61,780 nucleotides of DNA, taken from NCBI GenBank assembly GCA_050184585.1, contig JBFXAF010000016.1, positions 1 to 61,780 of the forward strand. The letters are read 5' to 3'. The DNA is from JBFXAF01 sp050184585 (GTDB lineage Bacteria > Pseudomonadota > Alphaproteobacteria > Rhizobiales > Rhizobiaceae). This document shows, piece by piece, positions 8,464 to 16,878 of the stretch (position 1 is its first letter; every line of letters begins with the position of its first letter). The notes under the pieces were generated by a model. That model saw only the letters and a program-made list of their open reading frames with translations, had not been told where the DNA came from and ran no database searches. The position numbers and the translations under genes are program-made.

Positions 8464-8781
8464 GGTGCCCCCAAGCCCCGTTGTCCGACCGTTTGCCCGG
8501 CCTTATGTCGAGGACCCTAATCAACGCGCCTGAATTCCTGCTTAAGGGGGAGGGTTTATTTTCGGTTTCGCTGAAATAGTTCCTCCCGACCGCCCCAGCG
8601 CAGCCGTCGAAGGCCCTAAACCTTGCGCTAACCACATCGGCTGAAGACGGTGTGCGAACGGCGCCGGACGACGCTCCGGGTCCATATGGACGCCTTGCCT
8701 GAGGGGACCCGAAACCAAAATGTAAACCTGTCGCGGCTATGTCTCGGCGGGTGGGCGCATTTGGGGGTGGGTTCCGCAGCC
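8464..8781. promoter_or_regulatory. Divergent intergenic region, oxoamine synthase and GGDEF-EAL gene
   Basis: This 318-bp stretch has no supported gene. The half near the oxoamine synthase (about 8530-8590) has an AT-rich block (GTTTATTTTCGG and GAAATAGTT) likely to hold a promoter. The GGDEF-EAL side ends in GGGGGTGGG at 8763-8771, the probable ribosome site for the ATG at 8782. An open frame runs back to 8650, but its translation has no domain character. Confidence 0.45.
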
Positions 8782-11175
8782 ATGCTTATGAGATCGATCG
8801 ATGCGCGCATGAATCGCGCGATCGGGGCCGACGGGCTCAGCCCGGCGATGCGCTCGCAACTGCTGTCGGAACAGATCCGGACAGCGACCGAAATGACCCC
8901 CATCACGGTGGCGGGGAACCTCGCGGCCTCGCTGCTGATTCTCGCCCTGACCTACGGCGCGGACCAGTTCGCCGCCGTGCTGTGCTGGGCGCTCGTCCTG
9001 AACCTCCTCCAGGTCGTCGGCATTCAGGGCTGGTGGCGGTCGAGGGGCCGCCGGGCCAGCGGCAAGGGCGGCCACACCAACGAACGCCGGGCGGTTCTCA
9101 ACAGCATCGTCGCCGGATCGGTCTGGGGCGTCCTACCCGTTCTCGCGCTACCCGCGCACGATCATGTGCTCGAGCTGTCCGTCGCCGTGGTCATCGCCGG
9201 CGTCCTCTTCGTCGCCGGCTTCGCGCTGCTGGTCCTTCCCAAGGCCGCGCTCGCATTCTGCGCGCCGATCCTGGCCGGATCGATCCTATCCATCCTGTCG
9301 ATGGAGAATGGCGTCGAGGCGACCGCCTTCGCGGCGATGCTGGCGATCTATACGTTCGTGATGGCCGCGATCTCGCTCCGCTACTCGCGCAACCTGGTGT
9401 CCCACCTGGTTCAGGAATCGACCATTCGCGAGCAGAACGACATCATCAGCCTGCTCCTCAAGGAGTTCGAGGAGAATTCGAGCGACTGGCTCTGGGAGTT
9501 CGACAGGGAAGGCACCCTGCGACGGGTTTCGGAACGTTTCGCGGCGGCGGCCGGCACCGAACGCGGTGCGATGGTAGGCCTCAACTTCGTCGAGTTCCTC
9601 AACGAGGTGAGCCGGGAATCGCAACCGATCGTGGACGAGGTCGAGACCAGCATCGCCGCCCGCCAGACGATCAGCGGCGTGGAGCTTCTCATCGCCGTCG
9701 GAGACCATGATCACCACTGGCGCCTCACGGGCAAGCCGGTGGTCGACGAGAAGGGCGAGTATTCCGGCTACATAGGCACCGGATCGGACATCACCGCAGC
9801 CAAGAGCGCGGAGCGGCGCATCAACTACCTGGCGCACAACGACCCGCTGACCGGCCTTCTCAACCGCGCGAAGTTCACCGATCACCTGAAACAGTGCGTC
9901 GCGCGGCTGGAGCGATACGGCTCGCCATTCGTCGTGCTCTACCTCGATCTGGACCAGTTCAAGGCGGTGAACGACAGCCGCGGACACCTGGTCGGGGACC
10001 GCCTCCTGGTCGAGGTCAGCGCGCGGATCCGCTCGGCCCTGCGCGAGTCCGACATTGCCGCGCGTCTCGGCGGCGACGAGTTCGCGATCATCCTGACCAA
10101 TGGATGCGACAGTCACGAAGTGAGCCTGCTGGCCGCGCGCATCATCGAACTGGTCAGCAAGCCCTACGAGTTCGATGACGAGGTGATCGTGATCGGCATC
10201 TCGATCGGCGTCGCGATCGCCCCAATCAACGGCACGCGGCCCGACCAGATCCTTCGCAACGCCGATCTCGCGCTCTACCGCGCCAAGGCCGAGGGCAGGG
10301 GGACATATCGATTCTTCGAATCGCAGATGGATTCGGACGTCCGCGAGCGACGCATGCTCGAACTGGAGCTGCGACAGGCGCTCAAGGACGGCGAGTTCAT
10401 GCTCTACTACCAGCCGCTCATCTCGGCCGAAGACAACCGCCCGACCGGATTCGAGGCACTGGTCCGCTGGAATCACCCGATCCGGGGCGTCGTGCCGCCA
10501 GCCGAATTCATTCCGATCGCCGAGCAGACGGGACTGATCAAGCAGATCGGCGACTGGACGATCCACGAGGCGTGCCTGGCCGCCGCGAACTGGCCGGACG
10601 ACCTGATCGTCGCGGTCAACCTGTCGGCGAAACACTTCCAGCTCTCCGACATCACGGAAGTGGTGCGCGAAGGGCTCGAAAACTCGGGGCTCGACCCACG
10701 CCGCCTCGAACTGGAGATCACGGAAAGCCTGCTCATCGAGCGGCCCGACGACGTGATCGGCAAACTGGCGGAGATCAAGCAACTCGGCGTCACCATCGCC
10801 ATGGACGACTTTGGCACCGGCTACTCGTCGCTCTCCTACCTGCTGAAATTCCCGTTCGACAAGATCAAGATCGACAAGTCGTTCGTCACGGCGTCGAGCG
10901 AGGATTCGGTCGCGAAGGACATACTGAGGTCGATCGCCTCGCTCGGAAACACGCTGAAGATCAGGATCACCGCCGAAGGCGTCGAGACGTCGGAGCAGGT
11001 GGAATTCCTGCGCCACATCGCCTGCAACCAGCTTCAGGGCTACTATTTCGCCCGCCCGCTCAGCCAGACGGACATGGCGAGCTATCTGCTCACCCACTTC
11101 ACGCGCGAGCATATCCCCGCGCAGGACCGGGCCGACCGCGGCGCCGAGGCCGACTTCTCCGCCGCGGCCGGCTGA
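8782..11175 (+). CDS. Membrane PAS-GGDEF-EAL cyclic-di-GMP enzyme
   Basis: This 797-aa protein (from the ATG at 8782) has an N-terminal membrane region with about six hydrophobic segments (residues ~40-200). A PAS domain (around 225-340), a GGDEF domain and an EAL domain follow. The cyclase site reads R-L-G-G-D-E-F and is preceded five residues upstream by R-E-S-D, a complete RxxD inhibitory site. The phosphodiesterase keeps E-A-L-V-R-W and D-D-F-G-T-G-Y-S. Both activities therefore look intact, and the protein could synthesise or degrade c-di-GMP depending on the PAS/membrane signal. The start was chosen for its Shine-Dalgarno; a longer frame from 8650 exists. It is divergent from the oxoamine synthase/receiver pair, which may share its signal. 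Confidence 0.92.
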   Translation: MLMRSIDARMNRAIGADGLSPAMRSQLLSEQIRTATEMTPITVAGNLAASLLILALTYGADQFAAVLCWALVLNLLQVVGIQGWWRSRGRRASGKGGHTNERRAVLNSIVAGSVWGVLPVLALPAHDHVLELSVAVVIAGVLFVAGFALLVLPKAALAFCAPILAGSILSILSMENGVEATAFAAMLAIYTFVMAAISLRYSRNLVSHLVQESTIREQNDIISLLLKEFEENSSDWLWEFDREGTLRRVSERFAAAAGTERGAMVGLNFVEFLNEVSRESQPIVDEVETSIAARQTISGVELLIAVGDHDHHWRLTGKPVVDEKGEYSGYIGTGSDITAAKSAERRINYLAHNDPLTGLLNRAKFTDHLKQCVARLERYGSPFVVLYLDLDQFKAVNDSRGHLVGDRLLVEVSARIRSALRESDIAARLGGDEFAIILTNGCDSHEVSLLAARIIELVSKPYEFDDEVIVIGISIGVAIAPINGTRPDQILRNADLALYRAKAEGRGTYRFFESQMDSDVRERRMLELELRQALKDGEFMLYYQPLISAEDNRPTGFEALVRWNHPIRGVVPPAEFIPIAEQTGLIKQIGDWTIHEACLAAANWPDDLIVAVNLSAKHFQLSDITEVVREGLENSGLDPRRLELEITESLLIERPDDVIGKLAEIKQLGVTIAMDDFGTGYSSLSYLLKFPFDKIKIDKSFVTASSEDSVAKDILRSIASLGNTLKIRITAEGVETSEQVEFLRHIACNQLQGYYFARPLSQTDMASYLLTHFTREHIPAQDRADRGAEADFSAAAG

Positions 11176-11184
11176 CAGGCCGGG

Positions 11185-12114
11185 TCAGGCCGCCTCGGCG
11201 CGTGCCTTGGTGCGCGCGCCGGCCGCGAGGCGCCGCGTCGCGTCGACACAGTCCTGGGCGGCGTACCAATAGCGCGCCTGGAGTTCGATGTTGAAGAGCA
11301 CGCCCTGGGGGAAGACGCATTCGGCGATCAGTTCGTCCCACGGGATATCGCCCCAGCCGACCGGCAGGTGCAGGTCGCCGTGACCGTAGGCCAGCCTCTC
11401 GCCCTCGGTGTACATCCAGACGTCGTCCTGTCGCCCGAAGCTGTCATGGATGTGAAGATGCCTCGCCCATGGCGCCAGCTGGCTGATCTCGGAGACGAAA
11501 TCGGCGCGGCGTCCATCATAGTCCAGCTTCAGGTAGGAGTGGCTGAAATCGATCGTCGCCATCACGTTCGGATGTGCGATCGCGGCCAGCTCGGCCGCCA
11601 GCCGCGCCGGCGAGGCGGCGACGGTCGACCCGTCGAACTCGCCGAACAGCGTCTCCACGCAGAGGGTGAGGCCGCGCTGGCGGGCAATGTCGCCGCCGCG
11701 GAAGAGCCACTCGCGCTGGCGTTCGAAGGCCGATTCGACGCCGGCGGCCTGCTGGCTCCGAACCAGGCCCGAATGGATCACGTAGTTGCCGGCGCCGACT
11801 TCCGCCGCAACGTCGAGCGACGCCTCGAGCACCTCGAGATGCCTTGGCAGCCGATAAGCCTCGTCCATGAAGTTGATCGCCAGCGGCCCGTGGACGGAAT
11901 ACGCGACCGAACGGCTCGCGACGGCGCGCTTCAGCGCCTCGAGCTGCGGTCGCCGGACCCTGCCGCCGACGACGATGTCCATGTCGAAGGTCGGGAGCTC
12001 GATCGCCTCGACGCCGAGCGCCTCGATCATGTCGAGCTCGTCGGAAAAGTCGGAGAGATCGTGCTTGCGCTTGTGGGCGGAGATGCCGGTGCCGCGGACG
12101 CCGTTGGGCAGCAT
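11185..12114 (-). CDS. Sugar phosphate isomerase/epimerase-like TIM-barrel protein
   Basis: This 309-aa protein of the xylose-isomerase-like TIM-barrel superfamily (AP endonuclease 2 fold) keeps the metal-ligand pattern: Glu in C-V-E-T-L-F-G-E, Asp-x-x-His in A-T-I-D-F-S-H-S, His in H-L-H-I-H-D-S, and Glu near the end in F-N-I-E-L. Members isomerise or epimerise sugars, inositols or keto acids. The ATG at 12114 (M-L-P-N-G-V-R-G-T-G) has AGGAA upstream; starts at 12150 (ATG) and 12159 (GTG) are possible. It lies downstream of the aldose dehydrogenase and lactonase genes on the same strand, separated from them by the 300-bp repeat at 12187. The substrate cannot be stated. Confidence 0.82.
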   Translation of the reverse strand: MLPNGVRGTGISAHKRKHDLSDFSDELDMIEALGVEAIELPTFDMDIVVGGRVRRPQLEALKRAVASRSVAYSVHGPLAINFMDEAYRLPRHLEVLEASLDVAAEVGAGNYVIHSGLVRSQQAAGVESAFERQREWLFRGGDIARQRGLTLCVETLFGEFDGSTVAASPARLAAELAAIAHPNVMATIDFSHSYLKLDYDGRRADFVSEISQLAPWARHLHIHDSFGRQDDVWMYTEGERLAYGHGDLHLPVGWGDIPWDELIAECVFPQGVLFNIELQARYWYAAQDCVDATRRLAAGARTKARAEAA

Positions 12115-12186
12115 GATGTGGTTCCTGAAGGAGAGGATCGCGAGCACCATCTGTGGCACGGCGCGATTGCCGTGTCAGCCGGCCGC

Positions 12187-12495
12187 TAGAGCCTTTCATC
12201 TCTTGATGGAATCGCTCTGCCGGAGGGAATTCGGGCCAGGGTCGAGGACTTCGGCGAAGGTCGATGTGGTGCATCGGCCGAGCCGGAGACCGAAGGATTT
12301 GGCCCGAATTGACCCGGCCCCCCAGAACGCTTTGTTGGTTTGCAAAGCAAACCAACGGGTGGTTTCCCGATGGCGGGCGCCCGCTTCGTCGAACGGACTT
12401 GGCCGATGCACCACATCGACCTTCGCCGTCCTCCTGGCGGGTCGCCTCGCCATCGGAGAAACAGAGCTGTTTCCATCAAAAGATGAAAGGCTCTA
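12187..12495. repeat. 309-bp mosaic palindromic element (RIME-like), copy A
   Basis: The element is bounded by TAGAGCC and GGCTCTA. The outer ~24 bp at each end are complementary (12188-12211 with 12471-12494). An internal 21-bp perfect inverted pair lies at about 12260-12280 and 12401-12421, containing GATGTGGTGCATC and GATGCACCACATC. A 10-bp hairpin with an AAA loop lies at 12334-12356. The reverse complement of 61387-61659 aligns along nearly its whole length, but the outer arms have a different sequence that still pairs. The element holds no gene. Its right end supplies the TAG stop codon of the lactonase gene at 12493. Confidence 0.85.
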
Positions 12496-13326
12496 AAGGC
12501 GGTAGAAGCGCTTCGCCGTGCCGCCGAAGATCGCGGCGCGGTCGGGTTCCGAGAGGCCGGCCGTCAGTTCGAGTGCGGCGGCGTGCCAGCCGGCATACTC
12601 CGAGCGCAGGCGGCAGACCGGCCAGTCGGAGCCCCACATGACGCGCTCCGGGCCGAACGCGGCGATGACGGTTTCCGCATAGGGGCTGAGGGCGTCGACC
12701 GTCCAGTCCGCCCCGGTCTCGGTGACGAGCCCGGACAGTTTGCAGAAGGCGTCCGTCTCGCCCGCGATGCGCCGAATGCCGTCGGCCCAGGCGGGGAACG
12801 CCGTGCGGTCGCCGATGGGCGGCTTCATGCAGTGATCGACGACGGCGCGCAGCTTCGGGTGGCGTCCGAAGAGCGCGAGGAAGTTGGCGAGATGGCGCGG
12901 GAAACCGAGTGCGTCGAAGGTCATGTCGAACTCGATCAGCGCCTCGAATGCCCAGGACAGATGCGGCTGGAGCATCCAGTCGACGTCGGCGATGTCCTGG
13001 ATCATCGGCCTGACGCCGAGGAACTTCGGATGCTCTCGCCATCGAACGAGATGGACGAGGTCCCCGGGCCGCTCGAAGTCGATCCAGCCGACGACGCCGG
13101 CCACCGAAGGCGTCGCGTCGGCGATGCCGAGCAGGTACTCGGTCTCCTCCACGCTGGGCGCCGCCTGCACGAGCACGGTTCGGGATACGCCGGTGTCGAC
13201 AAGCGTCGCCGCGAGGTCTGCCGGGCCGTAGGGCCGGGAGAGGATCGGATCGTCCTTCGGCATCCAGCCATAGTCGCCGCGCGCGGGATGCCAGTAGTGC
13301 TGATGGGCGTCGATGGTCTCCGTCAT
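12493..13326 (-). CDS. Amidohydrolase-family sugar lactonase (L-fuconolactonase-like)
   Basis: This 277-aa protein belongs to the COG3618-type amidohydrolase group that includes L-fuconolactonase and 2-pyrone-4,6-dicarboxylate lactonase. The first strand has I-D-A-H-Q-H-Y-W-H, the HxH metal/substrate motif. V-V-D-H-C-M-K-P-P-I-G is the central His strand, and M-W-G-S-D-W-P-V carries the catalytic Asp. It starts 4 bp after the stop of the aldose dehydrogenase, so the pair probably oxidises a sugar to the lactone and opens it to the aldonate. The stop codon TAG falls exactly within the terminal TAGAGCC of the adjacent repeat, so the original C-terminus may have been replaced. The sugar is inferred to be fucose-like and is not certain. 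Confidence 0.87.
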   Translation of the reverse strand: MTETIDAHQHYWHPARGDYGWMPKDDPILSRPYGPADLAATLVDTGVSRTVLVQAAPSVEETEYLLGIADATPSVAGVVGWIDFERPGDLVHLVRWREHPKFLGVRPMIQDIADVDWMLQPHLSWAFEALIEFDMTFDALGFPRHLANFLALFGRHPKLRAVVDHCMKPPIGDRTAFPAWADGIRRIAGETDAFCKLSGLVTETGADWTVDALSPYAETVIAAFGPERVMWGSDWPVCRLRSEYAGWHAAALELTAGLSEPDRAAIFGGTAKRFYRL

Positions 13327-13330
13327 GGGA

Positions 13331-14344
13331 TCAGCCCGTCGGCGCGTCGGGGCGCATCAGCCCCTCGGCCTTCAGATCGGCCCAGAGCGCGGCGGGGATG
13401 ACCGTGTCGAGGATCGCCCGGTTGGCGCGGACCTCTTCCACCCGTTGCCCGCCCGGAACGACGGAGACGACGCAGGGGTGAAGCAGGGGAAAGCGCAGCG
13501 CCGCCTCGACGAGGCGCACGCCGTGGCGCGAACAGACGGCTTCGATGCGGGCGGTGCGCTCAAGGATTTCCGGCGGCGCGGGTTCATAGTTGTAGAAGGC
13601 GCCCGGGCGGGGACCGGTCGCCAGCAGGCCGGAATTGTAGGGGCCGCCGAGCAGGATGCCGCGCCTTTCGCACAGCGGCAGGAAGCTCTCCAGCGCTTCC
13701 TGTTCGAGCAGCGTGTAGCGGCCCGCGAGCATGAAGACGTCGAAATCGCCGCGCTCGGCGAGCCACTGGCACGCCTGCCATTCGTTGACGCCGGCCCCGA
13801 ACGCTCCGATGACGCCCTGGTCGCGCAGCGACAGCAGCGCGCCGTAGCCGGAGGCCATGAACCGGGCGAGACACGCGTCGCGCGCGGCCTGCGACCCATG
13901 CGTGAAGACGTCGAGGTCGTGGGCGAGCAGGATGTCGACGCGGTCGACCCCCAGCCGTTCGAGCGACGCCTCGAACGAGCGCATCACGCCGTCATGGCTG
14001 TAGTCGAACACTTCCCGGCGCGACGGGGTGTCGAAGAACTTGCCGATGCCGGCGCGTTCCCGTGGGGGGCAGGCCTCGAGCAGGCGGCCGACCTTGGTGG
14101 ACAGGACATAGTCGTCGCGCCGCTTGCCGCGCAGGAAACGATTGAGACGGGTCTCGGCGAGGCCGTAGCCATATTGCGGCGCGGTATCGAAGACACGGCA
14201 GCCGCCATCCCACGCGGCCTCCAGCACGCGTTGTGCGTCGTCGTCCGCGACTGCCCGATAGAGATTGCCGAGCGGCGCCGTGCCGAAGCCCAGCTCCGTG
14301 AAGCCGAGAGCCGTCCCCATGCGGTCGATATGGCGGGTCTTCAT
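13331..14344 (-). CDS. Aldo/keto reductase, D-threo-aldose 1-dehydrogenase (L-fucose dehydrogenase) type
   Basis: This 337-aa AKR has the usual tetrad: Asp in F-D-T-A-P-Q, Tyr in Y-G-Y-G, Lys in S-T-K-V-G-R and His in L-A-H-D-L-D. The N-terminal E-L-G-F-G-T-A-P-L-G-N-L-Y and the G-Y-G-L-A-E-T-R segment resemble D-threo-aldose/L-fucose/pyridoxal dehydrogenases, which oxidise the C1 of sugars with NAD(P). It is first in a minus-strand operon with the lactonase, the expected next enzyme. The ATG at 14344 begins the first strand correctly; upstream in-frame codons are Arg-rich and unlike protein. It is divergent from the XRE-cupin regulator across 169 bp. Confidence 0.88.
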   Translation of the reverse strand: MKTRHIDRMGTALGFTELGFGTAPLGNLYRAVADDDAQRVLEAAWDGGCRVFDTAPQYGYGLAETRLNRFLRGKRRDDYVLSTKVGRLLEACPPRERAGIGKFFDTPSRREVFDYSHDGVMRSFEASLERLGVDRVDILLAHDLDVFTHGSQAARDACLARFMASGYGALLSLRDQGVIGAFGAGVNEWQACQWLAERGDFDVFMLAGRYTLLEQEALESFLPLCERRGILLGGPYNSGLLATGPRPGAFYNYEPAPPEILERTARIEAVCSRHGVRLVEAALRFPLLHPCVVSVVPGGQRVEEVRANRAILDTVIPAALWADLKAEGLMRPDAPTG

Positions 14345-14457
14345 GCCGTCCTCCCCGGCCTGTCGTAGCACGCGTATCGCGACCTTGCGCAAGGGCGGCA
14401 TCCGCAGGAGGCGCGGCCTGCGTCGGCGGCGCGAATCCCGGCGCCGCAAGATTCCGC

Positions 14458-14502
14458 TTGACGACGTTTTAGCATTACTACAATTTTAGGCCGACTAAAA
14501 CG
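14458..14502 (+). promoter_or_regulatory. Promoter and operator of the XRE-cupin operon
   Basis: A dyad TTTTAGgccgaCTAAAA lies at 14484-14500. A further TTTTAG at 14467-14472, inside CGTTTTAG, also pairs with the right arm CTAAAACG (14495-14502). A TTGACG at 14458-14463 and TACAAT at 14479-14484 are plausible -35 and -10 elements with a short 15-bp spacer. The dyad overlaps the end of the -10 and lies 14 bp before the ATG of the regulator, suggesting autorepression and possibly control of the divergent dehydrogenase. The assignment rests on position and symmetry only. Confidence 0.6.
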
Positions 14503-14513
14503 CGGAGCAAGCG

Positions 14514-15200
14514 ATGAGTCAGGCCGTTCAGAGCCCGACCGCATCCCCCGGCGAGGAGCCTCTGGGCCAGCGCCTGCGGGACCGTCGGCTGGCTCTCGGC
14601 CTCACCCTCAAGGAAGTGGCCGACCGCGCCGGCCTCTCCGTCGGATTCATCTCGCAGATCGAGCGCGGCATCACCACGCCGTCGCTGTCGTCGCTGGTGT
14701 CGGTGGCGCGCGTGCTCGGCGCCCATGTCAGCGATTTCCTCGCGCAGCCCAAGGTGACCGCGCCAACGACGCGTCACGACCAGCGCCCGCACTACGCCAT
14801 CGGCGGCCATTCGCTCACCTACGAGCGTCTGTCGACCAGCTTTCCGGGCAATGTGCTCCGGAGCGTCGTCATCCACGAGCCGCCGGGCTACCGATCCGAG
14901 CCGATCGCGCACGAGGGCGAGGAGATCTTCTTCATCCTCGACGGGGCGATCACCGTGGAGGTCGATGGCGAGCAGGTCATCCTGCAGACCGGCGACTCGA
15001 TCCATTTCCAGTCGACGCGGGTGCATTCGACCTGGAACCACACCACGCGCGCGACCACCATCCTGCACACCTGCACGATGGATGTGTTCGGCGACGAGAC
15101 GAAGGCCGGCGGGCGCGGCGCCGGCCTGGCCGTGCGGCGCAACGCCGGCCTGAAGAGCGCGCCAAAGCAACGCAAGATAAAAAAGGGGAAGTTGTCATGA
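14514..15200 (+). CDS. XRE-family transcriptional regulator with C-terminal cupin
   Basis: This 228-aa protein has an HTH_3 domain at about residues 18-75 (L-G-Q-R-L-R-D-R-R and S-V-G-F-I-S-Q-I-E-R-G) and a cupin_2 sensor domain at about 125-195 (H-E-G-E-E-I-F-F-I-L-D-G, then T-G-D-S-I-H-F). Such regulators, PuuR-like in architecture, usually sense a small metabolite and repress linked catabolic genes. It opens a plus-strand operon: its stop overlaps the ATG of the ABC binding protein (ATGA). The basic tail K-Q-R-K-I-K-K-G-K is unusual and may aid DNA binding. Confidence 0.92.
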   Translation: MSQAVQSPTASPGEEPLGQRLRDRRLALGLTLKEVADRAGLSVGFISQIERGITTPSLSSLVSVARVLGAHVSDFLAQPKVTAPTTRHDQRPHYAIGGHSLTYERLSTSFPGNVLRSVVIHEPPGYRSEPIAHEGEEIFFILDGAITVEVDGEQVILQTGDSIHFQSTRVHSTWNHTTRATTILHTCTMDVFGDETKAGGRGAGLAVRRNAGLKSAPKQRKIKKGKLS

Positions 15201-16804
15201 GAAGCATACTGAAGACATTCGCCGCCGCGCTGGTCGCGGCATCGGCCCTGACCGCCGTGACCGCAGCGTCGGTCACGACCGCGTCGGCCGAGACGGTGCT
15301 GAGGCTGGACGAGGTCGCCGTCGGCGAACTCGACCCCGGCAAGGCGTCGGACTATGCCGACTCCATCCTGATGTTCAATGTCTACGACACGCTGGTCATT
15401 CCGAACCAGGGCGCGCCGGGCCATCAGGGCCATCTGGCGGAGAGCTGGACGGTGGACGGCAACGCCTACACCTTCAAGCTGCGCTCCGGCGTGAAGTTCC
15501 ACTCGGGCAACCCGCTGACAGCGGACGACGTGGTGTTCTCGCTCGACCGCACGAAGGCGCTCGGGCAGGGCCTTTCCTACCTGTTCGGCGTGGTCGAGAA
15601 GGCGGAGGCCATCGACGCCTCGACAGTGAAGTTCACGCTGACCTCGGCCTATTCGCCCTTCGTCGCCTCGCTGGTCCGCCTGCCGATCGTCGACAAGAAG
15701 CTGGTCATGGAAAACCTCGGCGCCGGCGACGGCGACATGAAGGACTGGGGCCAGGCATTCCTGTCGGGCAACGACGCCGGCACCGGCGCCTACAAGGTGA
15801 CCGCGCACAACCCGCAGCAGGAAACGGTGATGGCGAAGAACGCCGACTACTTCCTGTCCGTACCGGCCAAGGCGCCCGACACCGTTCGGCTGCGCTACGG
15901 CCTGGAGGCCGCGACCGTGCGCACGCTGATCGCGCAGGGCGAGCATGACATCTCCTCGCAGTGGATGCCGCCGGAGGTGCTGAAGTCGTTGGCCGGCGAG
16001 GGCGCCCAGCTTCTCACCGAGGCCGGCACGTCGGGCTTCTATGTGAAGATGAACACCACCAAGGCGCCGCTCGACGACGTCAACTGCCGTCTCGCGCTGG
16101 CCGCGGCCTTCGACTACGACGCCGGCATCAAGATGGTGGCGATCACCGACGAGGTCTCGCAGGGCAAACCGTCGACGGGCGCCGTGCTCGTCGGCATGCT
16201 CGGGGCAAACCCGGCCGACATGGGAATGAAGCGCGACCTGGACGCCGCCAAGGCCCACCTCGCCAACTGCAAGTACAAGCCCGAGGACATCAACCTCGAA
16301 CTGTCGTGGATCGGCGAGGTGCCGCTCGAGGAGCGGTTCGCGCTGTTGATGCAGGCGAACTTCGCCGAGATCGGCGTCAAGTCGGAGATCAAGAAGTTGC
16401 CCTGGGCGCTGTTCTCGGAGCAGGTTTCCAAGCCCGAGAACACGCCGAACATCTCGCAGCTTTTCGTCAGCTCGGTCACGGGCGACCCGGACACGCTACT
16501 CTACGGCATGTACCACTCCACCGCGAAGGGCACCTGGCAGTCGCCGGAATATCTGGAGGACGCCGAGGTCGACAAGCAACTGGACGCGGGCCGCACCACG
16601 GCCGACGAGGCAGGCCGCGCGGCCGCCTATTCGGCGCTCAACAAGCGCCTCGTCGAGATCGCCCCGTCGATCTACGCCTACGACCAGGTGGCGGTGTTCG
16701 CGGCTTCCAAGCGGGTTTCGGTGCCGGCGCTGTCCGATGCCTCGAAGGCGTTCAACCTTTCGGGCTTCGGCTTCTCGTTCCGCTTCATGGAAATGACCGA
16801 GTAG
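15197..16804 (+). CDS. ABC transporter substrate-binding protein, peptide/nickel type (family 5)
   Basis: This 535-aa periplasmic protein has a signal peptide ending near T-A-S-A at residue 32. The mature family-5 (SBP_bac_5) fold includes A-E-S-W-T-V-D-G-N-A-Y-T-F-K-L-R and V-K-F-H-S-G-N-P-L-T-A-D-D-V-V-F-S. It captures peptides or other medium-sized solutes for the permeases and ATPases at 16879-20824. It begins by a 4-bp ATGA overlap with the regulator. The operon continues into hydantoinase and oxoprolinase genes, so the ligand may be a cyclic amide, pyroglutamyl peptide or similar; this is inferred from context. A GC hairpin follows its stop. Confidence 0.93.
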   Translation: MRSILKTFAAALVAASALTAVTAASVTTASAETVLRLDEVAVGELDPGKASDYADSILMFNVYDTLVIPNQGAPGHQGHLAESWTVDGNAYTFKLRSGVKFHSGNPLTADDVVFSLDRTKALGQGLSYLFGVVEKAEAIDASTVKFTLTSAYSPFVASLVRLPIVDKKLVMENLGAGDGDMKDWGQAFLSGNDAGTGAYKVTAHNPQQETVMAKNADYFLSVPAKAPDTVRLRYGLEAATVRTLIAQGEHDISSQWMPPEVLKSLAGEGAQLLTEAGTSGFYVKMNTTKAPLDDVNCRLALAAAFDYDAGIKMVAITDEVSQGKPSTGAVLVGMLGANPADMGMKRDLDAAKAHLANCKYKPEDINLELSWIGEVPLEERFALLMQANFAEIGVKSEIKKLPWALFSEQVSKPENTPNISQLFVSSVTGDPDTLLYGMYHSTAKGTWQSPEYLEDAEVDKQLDAGRTTADEAGRAAAYSALNKRLVEIAPSIYAYDQVAVFAASKRVSVPALSDASKAFNLSGFGFSFRFMEMTE

Positions 16805-16819
16805 CCGGACTTCCGGCAG

Positions 16820-16845
16820 CGGGCCGGCGAGTGGTCGCCGGCCCG
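16820..16845 (+). promoter_or_regulatory. GC hairpin after the binding-protein gene
   Basis: A perfect 11-bp stem, CGGGCCGGCGA and TCGCCGGCCCG, has a GTGG tetraloop and no following T-run. It lies 16 bp after the stop of the binding-protein gene and before the permease gene. This is the usual place for an element that protects the upstream message or partly attenuates read-through. Confidence 0.65.
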
Positions 16846-16878
16846 GACGACCTGACCTGAACGCCCAAAGGGCCTACG

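Noticed and set aside
12187..12495. Mosaic element as an insertion sequence or protein gene
   Set aside because: At 309 bp it holds no transposase-like frame, and the short open frames within it reflect the palindromic arms.
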